8,175 nt of DNA from Candidatus Bathyarchaeota archaeon (GTDB lineage Archaea > Asgardarchaeota > Lokiarchaeia > Sigyniarchaeales > Sigyniarchaeaceae): the NCBI GenBank assembly GCA_014729935.1, contig WJJB01000273.1, forward strand, positions 1 through 8,175, given 5' to 3'. Below the pieces are notes generated by a model. It was not told where the DNA came from. It did no database searches and saw only the letters and a list, made by a program, of their open reading frames with translations. A program made the translations under genes and the position numbers. Shown in pieces: positions 1 to 5,815 of this stretch (its first letter is position 1; each line of letters begins with the position of its first letter).

Positions 1-201
1 TCTATGGATTGTGATATTTCTTGCGGGGGAATAGGGGCATCAAGGGGATACACGACCGCGCTCATTCGCACGAAGCTTGGTTTGCAGCTGGTAAACAAGG
101 CACGGTCGGCTGGATACATTACAGAGGGTGATCTTCCTAACATGAAGCTCGTGCGCAAGATCGCCAAGATCAAGGTAAAGAAGCAGAAAAGGGGGAATTA
201 G
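1..201 (+). CDS. FrhB-family F420 hydrogenase/dehydrogenase beta subunit, C-terminal fragment (5' end outside window)
   Basis: The frame is open from the first base and ends at TAG 199-201, so 66 C-terminal residues are visible. The internal ATG at position 4 is not the real start. The stretch DISCGGIGASRGYTTALIRT, followed by a helix and a basic KIKVKKQKR tail, matches the C-terminal signature of the FrhB/FdhB family (usual form DISxGGxGSPxGWTTVxxRT). These are flavin and [4Fe-4S] proteins that exchange electrons with coenzyme F420 in hydrogenases, formate dehydrogenases and Hdr-linked complexes. The nucleotide- and cluster-binding parts lie upstream of the window, so F420 specificity cannot be tested here. 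The stop is 4 nt before the HdrCB-fusion start, which implies co-transcription with the hdr genes and suggests this subunit is their electron input or output module. Family assignment is fairly sure; substrate is inference. Confidence 0.8.
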   Translation, partial: SMDCDISCGGIGASRGYTTALIRTKLGLQLVNKARSAGYITEGDLPNMKLVRKIAKIKVKKQKRGN

Positions 202-205
202 TGCC

Positions 206-1366
206 ATGACCATCCAAGAATTCACAGCCATCAAGAACAGAACGCTACTCTGTTACCAATGTTCGGCTTGTAATAGCGTATGTCCTGCATTCAGGATAGA
301 ACAGTTCTCCCCGAGAATGTTTATCTTGCGAGCCGTTTCCGAAGGCATGGATAAAGCAGCCATGGATCCCACCATCTGGGGATGCAGGTCTTGTGGCATG
401 TGCGAGATCTGCCCCATGGATATTGACATTCCTGCAATGGTGATCCTTGCGAGAATGGAAACTGACAAGCAGGTGAACCCGGCACCCAAAACCAAGACCG
501 GGCACAAGAAAATATTCAATCTTGCTCAAAAGATCCAAGCTCATTCCACGAATGCCCCCGTGCTTAACAGGTGGCCCCGGGCTGATCAAAAATTTACTGA
601 AAAAGGATCGACCGTGCTTTATTGTGGCATGCTACCCATCTGGGATTCATTGATGTACACGTACGACCTCGAATTCAAGATAGGCTTGCAAGCCATCTTG
701 CAGGCATTGAACAGCGTTGACGTCATACCTGCAATACCACCTCATCTCAAGGATAGCGGTCATGATCTATTCTATAGTGGAGATGAAAACGATTTCCTTG
801 ACCTTGCCCTGCATAACATGACGATACTGGACCAAATGGGTGCAAGAACGGTTATAGTAGTCAATCCCGAGGATTACCACGTGTTGAAAAACGTGTATCC
901 CCTCTACTTGGACGATTTCGATCTTGACATTCAATTCTGGACGGATTACATCCTTGACCATGGGATCTTGGAGCAATTACGCAGGCAGGCTTACCTTGAA
1001 ACGGAAGTGCACGCATGCTATCACGATCCTTGCAAGCTTGGCAGGATTAACAAGATTTACGAATCTCCCAGGATTTTACTTGAAAACATCCCTGGAGTAC
1101 GGTTGGTGACGTTGCGTAACGAGAAAGATCTCGCACCTTGTTGCGGGGTTACTGCGTTCATCGGGTGCGACGAGGGTTCCTTGTACTTGCGAAACGAGAG
1201 ATTACAGGAGGTGGAAGATGCCTCCTGTGAGGTCTTGGTATCTACCTGTCCATCGTGCGTTTCTCATTATAGTTGCGCCCTTGATGCAAGAAATGCGGAC
1301 AATCCTGGATTGAAAGTCATGGATCTTTCGACTTTCATGGGTAGAAAGTTATACAAGTTCACGTGA
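206..1366 (+). CDS. HdrC-HdrB fusion (HdrD/DsrK-like) disulfide-reductase subunit
   Basis: The protein has 386 aa. Residues 1-90 are HdrC-like with two [4Fe-4S] motifs: C16-x2-C19-x2-C22-x3-C26-P and C60-x2-C63-x2-C66-x3-C69-P. Residues about 135-380 are HdrB-like. The C-terminal CCG module is intact (C271, C276, C312-C313-G314, and C348-P-S-C351), the ligand set known to bind the noncubane [4Fe-4S] cluster that reduces disulfides in HdrB. The first CCG module is recognisable by fold-like sequence but has lost its cysteines. Only C140 remains, and the CCG and CPxC positions read YSGD and NPED. HdrD relatives such as DsrK and TmcB also keep a single motif. No signal peptide or membrane segment is seen, so it should be cytoplasmic, docked to HdrA. 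ATG 206 is preceded by a G-rich GGGGGA at 191-196. The natural substrate (CoM-S-S-CoB or another disulfide) is unknown. Confidence 0.88.
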   Translation: MTIQEFTAIKNRTLLCYQCSACNSVCPAFRIEQFSPRMFILRAVSEGMDKAAMDPTIWGCRSCGMCEICPMDIDIPAMVILARMETDKQVNPAPKTKTGHKKIFNLAQKIQAHSTNAPVLNRWPRADQKFTEKGSTVLYCGMLPIWDSLMYTYDLEFKIGLQAILQALNSVDVIPAIPPHLKDSGHDLFYSGDENDFLDLALHNMTILDQMGARTVIVVNPEDYHVLKNVYPLYLDDFDLDIQFWTDYILDHGILEQLRRQAYLETEVHACYHDPCKLGRINKIYESPRILLENIPGVRLVTLRNEKDLAPCCGVTAFIGCDEGSLYLRNERLQEVEDASCEVLVSTCPSCVSHYSCALDARNADNPGLKVMDLSTFMGRKLYKFT

Positions 1367-1396
1367 TAATGATTTGAAAAAAAAGAGCAGGTTGAA
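1364..1396 (+). other. Short spacer with tandem stop codons between the HdrCB fusion and HdrA genes
   Basis: The HdrCB-fusion gene ends with three consecutive in-frame stops, TGA TAA TGA, at 1364-1372. An 8-A run (1377-1384) follows, then a weak Shine-Dalgarno-like AGGTTGA at 1389-1395 directly before ATG 1397. There is no hairpin or T-tract on the + strand, so transcription most likely continues into hdrA. Confidence 0.6.
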
Positions 1397-4300
1397 ATGG
1401 TAGAAGCACGCTCAAAAAGCATTGATTCCACGAAGCCATCAAGCAAGCTCGTTGGAGAAGTACTCGTAGTTGGTGTTGGTGTTGCAGGCATCCAAGCAAG
1501 CTTGGATTTAACACGGCTCGGATATCATGTAACCGCGATTGATAAAAGCATGACCATTGGTGGTATCATGGCACAGCTTGACAAGACTTTTCCCACCAAT
1601 GATTGTTCCTTGTGCATCTTGGCTCCCAAGATGGTGGAGGTCTACAGGGATCCTAATATTACCCTGTACCAGAACACCGAATTAAAAGAAATTGAATTCT
1701 TAGCCAATGGTAATTTGAAGGTAACCTTGGAGAAAAAGAGACTGGGAATCGATGAGGAAGCCTGCAAGAATTGCAGCGAATGTTATAATGCATGCCCGGT
1801 GAGATTTCAAGAAGATATCTCTTGGTTCGATGCGGGACTCAATATGAGACATGCAGCCAATATTCCATTTCCTTCCGCCGTTCCACCCGTTTACGGTATC
1901 GATCCCGATAAATGCTTGCATGTCAATTTCGGTATTTGCGGGAAATGCCAAGATATATGCCCTGCAAATTGCATTGATTTCGATTTCACAAGCCAAATCA
2001 TCGAAATCACTGTTGGGAGTATCTTATTCGCCACTGGATCCACCCAGATGGACCCAAGCATGTTCCCAACGCTGGCAGGTGAACACCCGGACGTGCTGAA
2101 CGGCATTCAATTCGAGCGGTTGATGTGTGCATCTGGACCGGAAGGGGGTGAGATCATCAAGCTCTCCACCCGGCAACACGCGCATCGCATCGCATTCCTT
2201 CAATGCGTCGGTTCTCGATCAAAGAAGGAAGGCGAGCTCGAGTTCTGTTCATCGGTGTGCTGCATGTATGCCATGAAGGAGGCGCAGATCACCAAGGAGC
2301 ATGATCCAGATGTGGAATGCATGATCTTTAACACGGAAAATCGGGCGTGTGCCAAGGGATTCCACGAGTATTACCTGAGAGCCAAGGATGACTATGGAGT
2401 GAAGTTCATGCAAGGAAGGGTTGCCTCGGTAAAGGAAGACCTCGGATCACAAGATCTCATCATTGCTTACGAGGACATTCGCACCGGTAAGGTGAAGGAA
2501 GAACCCGTTGATCTTGTCATCTTGGAAACAGCATTGGTTCCAAATACCAAGCCCATGGCAGATATCTTGGGCATCGAGCTGAATGAGCATCATTATTTCG
2601 ATCCTGGCACCGTTGATTCCCTGCAGCAAAAAGGCATCTTCTTGGCAGGATATAACATCAAGCCAATGGATATCCCGTTATCCGTGGTATCCGGCAGCGC
2701 AGCAGCCGCGCAAATCGCGAGGCGATTATCGAAGTCCCGCTTTGATCGCATCGTTGAAAAAGAATTCCCACCTGAAAAAAACATCCGCCAAGGAGATGAA
2801 CCCCGCATTGGTATCATGGTTTGCCATTGCGGAATAAATATCGGAAGAACGGTCGATGTCGAATGGATTGCGGAAGAAATCCAGAAAGAACCTAACGTTG
2901 TCGTTGCCATCCATAATTACTATTCATGCAGTAGCGATTCTCAGGTCACGTTGAAAGAAATGATACGGGAACATGACCTAAATCGATTCATCGTGGCATC
3001 CTGCACGCCTCGCACGCATGAACCATTATTCAGGGTCACCCTCCAAGAGGCGGGACTGAATCCCTATCTCTTCGAGCTCGTGAATATCCGTGAACACGTG
3101 TCATGGGTACATATGCAGGAACCGGAACTAGCAACCCAGAAAGCCCTGGAATTGCTCAAGATGAACGTCGCAAAGGTCCGGGGTTTGCAGCCGCAACAAC
3201 GGAAGAAGATAGACATAAAAAAAACCGTCCTGATCATCGGTGGCGGTCCAGCTGGATTGCATGCTGCATGGAATCTAGCCAAGCAAGGTTTTGCAGTTCA
3301 CCTCGTTGAAAAAGAGGGTACGCTAGGTGGGGCGGTGAACAAGATATCCCGTGAATTTGTACTCCCACGTGAACGCGCGATCTTAGAAAAACTGGACGCT
3401 CTTCTTGGTGAAATAAGAAATGAAGATAATATTTCCTTACACATGAATGCCCATGTTGATGAAGTCTCGGGGTTCGTCGGAAATTATAATGTAACAATAG
3501 TGGAATCGTCCAGCGAGGAAGCGGAGGTGGAAGTGGGGGCAATCATTGTTGCCACTGGAGCGGTGCAAGATCCAACCACGGAAAACGTGGCGGGGGGGAA
3601 CGTGCCACGGGTATACACTCAAGAAGAATTCGAAAAACTTATCGAGGACCGAACCGCGGGTTCCTTTAAAAAGGTGGTATTCATCCAATGCACCAATCAG
3701 CGAGATGACGGGAACATGTCAAGTGATTTCCCGAATTGCTCCGGGATTTGCTGCAAGATCTCATTAAAGCAGGCAATGATGTTGCATGAAGCAGATCCTT
3801 CTATTCAAATCACCATCTTGCACCGCGGAATGCAATTAAGCGGTGATATCAATGCCGAATCCTTGTTCGATGATGTGCAACGATTTGCAGCGATTGCCAG
3901 GTATTCCCCCGATAACTATCCTTCCATCGAGCATGATGGTGAAAATATCGCGATTTCCTTGGATGAGGTAAACACGGGCATGGCACTACGCGTTGAAGCC
4001 GATGCCGTGGTCCTGGCAACTCCATTTCGATCCATTAGCAATACCAAGGATCTTGCCATGAAGCTCAAGGTTCCCGTGACCCATGACGGCTATTTCCTGG
4101 AAGCACACGTGAAATTGCGACCAGTTGATTTTGCCACGGAGGGTATATTCCTAGCCGGCAGTGCCCAGTGGCCAAAAACACTCGATGATGCAGTGATGCA
4201 AGGTTTGGCAGCAGCGGGCCGTGCCGCAGGATTACTTGCCAAGGGATTCGTGGAGGTGGAAGGAATTACAGCACGCGTGGACGAAGAAGCGTGCATCGGA

Positions 4301-4561
4301 TGCGGGAAATGCGCGGAAGTTTGCCCATATAGCGCGATAGAGATGATCGAACGGGATCTTACCATCGACATGGTGCACATCACCGTTCCAAAGGCGCACG
4401 TCATGGATGCCATGTGCAAGGGCTGCGGTACCTGCGTGGGAGAATGCCCAACCCATGCCATCGACCAGAGACATTTCAAGACATCACAAATATCGGATAT
4501 GATCAAGGCTCTCTTCCCGGTACCCGGGGAAGATGTTGCATGCAGGAGGCTTGCACCATGA
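1397..4561 (+). CDS. hdrA: Tandem (double-flavoprotein) heterodisulfide reductase subunit A
   Basis: The protein has 1054 aa, well beyond the roughly 650 aa of methanogen HdrA. First half: FAD Rossmann motif GVGVAG (26-31); the HdrA/QmoA signature TFPTNDCSLCILAPKM with C70 and C73; an inserted two-cluster ferredoxin (C123/C126/C129/C133 and C173/C181/C184/C188); and the C270-V-G-S-R...CSSVCCMYA block. Next comes the HdrA N-terminal-type cluster domain with C476-H-C478-G, YSCSS with C511, and SCTPRTHE with C536. Second half: GGGPAG (615-620), a diverged C765-T-N-Q-R...CSGICCK block and no inserted ferredoxin. The C-terminal ferredoxin has C966/C969/C972/C976 and C1007/C1010/C1013/C1017. HdrA is the FAD subunit that bifurcates electrons between ferredoxin and the HdrBC branch in the cytoplasm. 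ATG 1397 is the only start before the Rossmann fold; the end overlaps mvhD. The family is certain. Which flavin bifurcates is not. Confidence 0.93.
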   Translation: MVEARSKSIDSTKPSSKLVGEVLVVGVGVAGIQASLDLTRLGYHVTAIDKSMTIGGIMAQLDKTFPTNDCSLCILAPKMVEVYRDPNITLYQNTELKEIEFLANGNLKVTLEKKRLGIDEEACKNCSECYNACPVRFQEDISWFDAGLNMRHAANIPFPSAVPPVYGIDPDKCLHVNFGICGKCQDICPANCIDFDFTSQIIEITVGSILFATGSTQMDPSMFPTLAGEHPDVLNGIQFERLMCASGPEGGEIIKLSTRQHAHRIAFLQCVGSRSKKEGELEFCSSVCCMYAMKEAQITKEHDPDVECMIFNTENRACAKGFHEYYLRAKDDYGVKFMQGRVASVKEDLGSQDLIIAYEDIRTGKVKEEPVDLVILETALVPNTKPMADILGIELNEHHYFDPGTVDSLQQKGIFLAGYNIKPMDIPLSVVSGSAAAAQIARRLSKSRFDRIVEKEFPPEKNIRQGDEPRIGIMVCHCGINIGRTVDVEWIAEEIQKEPNVVVAIHNYYSCSSDSQVTLKEMIREHDLNRFIVASCTPRTHEPLFRVTLQEAGLNPYLFELVNIREHVSWVHMQEPELATQKALELLKMNVAKVRGLQPQQRKKIDIKKTVLIIGGGPAGLHAAWNLAKQGFAVHLVEKEGTLGGAVNKISREFVLPRERAILEKLDALLGEIRNEDNISLHMNAHVDEVSGFVGNYNVTIVESSSEEAEVEVGAIIVATGAVQDPTTENVAGGNVPRVYTQEEFEKLIEDRTAGSFKKVVFIQCTNQRDDGNMSSDFPNCSGICCKISLKQAMMLHEADPSIQITILHRGMQLSGDINAESLFDDVQRFAAIARYSPDNYPSIEHDGENIAISLDEVNTGMALRVEADAVVLATPFRSISNTKDLAMKLKVPVTHDGYFLEAHVKLRPVDFATEGIFLAGSAQWPKTLDDAVMQGLAAAGRAAGLLAKGFVEVEGITARVDEEACIGCGKCAEVCPYSAIEMIERDLTIDMVHITVPKAHVMDAMCKGCGTCVGECPTHAIDQRHFKTSQISDMIKALFPVPGEDVACRRLAP
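4544..4549 (+). promoter_or_regulatory. Ribosome binding site of mvhD inside the end of hdrA
   Basis: A perfect AGGAGG lies 8 nt before ATG 4558 and within the last codons of hdrA. It fixes the mvhD start against the longer open frame that extends upstream to 4414. Together with the ATGA overlap it suggests translational coupling. Confidence 0.85.
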
Positions 4562-5001
4562 ATGAAACAATTGAACAGGAAAGTGGAAACTTTCAACCTA
4601 GGATATTGACGTTTGCTTGCAATTGGTGCAGTTATGCCGGGGCAGACTTGGCAGGAGTATCGAGGTTCCAATACCCGCCTTCCATCAGGATAATCAGGGT
4701 GATGTGCTCCGGCAGGATACATCCCGAGATGATCCTGGAGGGGTTCGCTCGGGGTGCTGATGGGGTGCTCGTAACGGGTTGCCATATTGGAGATTGCCAT
4801 TATATCAAGGGAAACCAGTATACCAAGGCACGCATGGAACTGGTGCCAGATTTGCTGGAGGGAATAGGCATCGATTCCAAGCGCTTCAAGCTTGATTGGG
4901 TATCCGCGTCCGAGGGAAAAAGATTTAGCGAGGTCATCACTTCGTTCACGGCACGAGTGAAGGAGCTGGGACCCAACCAGCTGAAACTATCCAACTATTG
5001 A
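4558..5001 (+). CDS. mvhD: MvhD-type [2Fe-2S] electron-relay subunit
   Basis: The protein has 147 aa, normal for MvhD. The five family cysteines are C21 and C24 (FACNWCSYAGAD), C50 (RVMCSGRI), C75 (VTGCHIGDC) and C80. They are expected to hold a [2Fe-2S] cluster that passes electrons from a donor enzyme (Mvh hydrogenase, formate dehydrogenase or an FrhB-type module) to the HdrA flavin. No signal peptide or membrane segment is seen. The start at 4558 overlaps the hdrA stop as ATGA. The in-frame ATG at 4414 is rejected because the family's conserved sequence starts only after 4558 and the strong AGGAGG belongs to 4558. No mvhA or mvhG hydrogenase gene follows, so the electron donor is probably the FrhB-like protein or something encoded elsewhere. 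The stop overlaps the region where the next gene starts. Confidence 0.93.
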   Translation: MNETIEQESGNFQPRILTFACNWCSYAGADLAGVSRFQYPPSIRIIRVMCSGRIHPEMILEGFARGADGVLVTGCHIGDCHYIKGNQYTKARMELVPDLLEGIGIDSKRFKLDWVSASEGKRFSEVITSFTARVKELGPNQLKLSNY

Positions 5002-5009
5002 AGCAGCCA

Positions 5010-5747
5010 ATGAATAAAAGAATACTTTCATGCAATGCCCAAGGGGAAACTGCCGTGCAAAATGAATCGGGAGACATCAAGAAGGTTTTCCGGGTGGGCT
5101 CGCTCGTGAACTTGGAGACAAGGAAAAACAAGATTCAATATTTTTTCATTTCCCTCGTCGTGGTACTTACCTTGCGCATGCTCGAAAATACCATCCACGA
5201 ACTATCGCATGGTTTGGTGGTGGTACTGGCAGGGGGGGAATTGGCAGAAAATCCATTCTTGATCACGCCTTTTGGTGGGTATACAAGGTGGGAGAACGTT
5301 CCTTCTGCCATGCTGCCCTTGGTAAATATTGCTGGAACCTTGGTTTCCGTTCTTTTTATGGTCGGTGTTTTCCTGCCAGTATACCTCAAGCGCGCCTCCC
5401 GCCCCATCCTTGGATGGGTCGCGTACTGGGGGGCATTCGTCATTCCAGTGAATAGCTTGTTTTATTGGTTCATGGCTCCCATTGTTGGTTCCAACCTTTC
5501 GTTCGATCCCATTGCTTTCGCGGTTCATGTCGGGATCAAGCCCCAATGGGTACTCGGCTTGATATCATTATTGCCGTTCACTATAGCCTTTATAACCATG
5601 TGCAAGGGAACAAGAACCGTGGAAAAAGAACTCATGACGGATCCAATGCAGTTTCATCTCTATTGCTTAACCTTGTATTATATCATTTCAATCGCGTTCC
5701 CCGTGATTTCTTACACGGGAGCGTTGGACACCTTAATGTGGTGGTAG
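5010..5747 (+). CDS. M50-like polytopic membrane zinc metalloprotease (putative)
   Basis: From ATG 5010 the protein has 245 aa. Hydrophobic segments at about 43-58, 102-126, 134-160, 180-197 and 217-232 make it an integral membrane protein with a soluble N-terminus of about 40 residues. The HEXXH motif H63-E-L-S-H67 lies at the end of the first segment and is followed by VVVLAGGE and PFGGY, as in M50/site-2-protease-like families. The two histidines would bind zinc and the glutamate would be catalytic. A third ligand is not obvious; the Asp of NLSFDP (166) is a candidate. The substrate is unknown. The start is ambiguous: TTG 4998 overlaps the mvhD stop, ATG 5010 lies 8 nt past it, and GTG 5055 has a G-rich AAGGGG 8 nt upstream. 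It follows mvhD closely and is probably co-transcribed, but no functional tie to Hdr is evident. Confidence 0.7.
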   Translation: MNKRILSCNAQGETAVQNESGDIKKVFRVGSLVNLETRKNKIQYFFISLVVVLTLRMLENTIHELSHGLVVVLAGGELAENPFLITPFGGYTRWENVPSAMLPLVNIAGTLVSVLFMVGVFLPVYLKRASRPILGWVAYWGAFVIPVNSLFYWFMAPIVGSNLSFDPIAFAVHVGIKPQWVLGLISLLPFTIAFITMCKGTRTVEKELMTDPMQFHLYCLTLYYIISIAFPVISYTGALDTLMWW

Positions 5748-5763
5748 TGCTACCATCCTTTTT
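5740..5763 (+). terminator. Hairpin plus T-tract at the end of the operon
   Basis: The arms TGGTAG (5742-5747, containing the TAG stop) and CTACCA (5750-5755) are perfect complements around TG, extendable by a G-T and a G-C pair to 5740/5757. TTTTT follows at 5759-5763. The 2-nt loop means the innermost pair must open. Archaeal termination mainly needs the T-run, so this is a plausible but short terminator for the hdr-mvhD-protease unit. The same T-rich stretch (TTTAACTA, 5761-5768) could instead be a weak TATA box for the next gene. Confidence 0.45.
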
Positions 5764-5772
5764 AACTACCAA

Positions 5773-5794
5773 CACCTTTCAAGGTTGAAAGGTG
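5773..5794. promoter_or_regulatory. 10-bp perfect inverted repeat upstream of the GH20 gene (possible operator)
   Basis: The arms CACCTTTCAA (5773-5782) and TTGAAAGGTG (5785-5794) are exact reverse complements separated by GG. The repeat lies 21 nt before ATG 5816. It begins 4 nt after the TATA-like TTTAACTA (5761-5768), where an archaeal transcription start would fall, so a dimeric repressor bound here could block initiation. It has no T-run after it, which argues against a terminator. A hairpin in the mRNA leader is the alternative. The repeat is seen directly; its role is inference. Confidence 0.5.
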
Positions 5795-5803
5795 CCAATA
5801 CTC

Positions 5804-5808
5804 GAGGT
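5804..5808 (+). promoter_or_regulatory. Ribosome binding site of the GH20 gene
   Basis: GAGGT lies 7 nt before ATG 5816. It supports this start over the in-frame GTG at 5792, which falls inside the inverted repeat and has no ribosome binding site. The frame is closed by TGA at 5786-5788. Confidence 0.7.
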
Positions 5809-5815
5809 TCATCAC

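Noticed and set aside
1377..1384. A8 run after the HdrCB fusion as a terminator
   Set aside because: On the coding strand it is A, not T, with no hairpin, and hdrA follows immediately in the same direction.
2822..2830. Possible selenocysteine site in the HdrA cluster domain
   Set aside because: Some methanogen HdrA proteins carry Sec, but here the codons at these positions are TGC (Cys) and no in-frame TGA interrupts the gene.
4414..4557. Upstream in-frame extension of mvhD
   Set aside because: It overlaps hdrA coding for its C-terminal ferredoxin cysteines. The AGGAGG and the family length both place the start at 4558.
4090..4800. 236-codon open frame on the - strand
   Set aside because: It is antisense to the hdrA C-terminal ferredoxin and mvhD, both well-supported genes, and its translation is cysteine/proline/serine scatter without a family.
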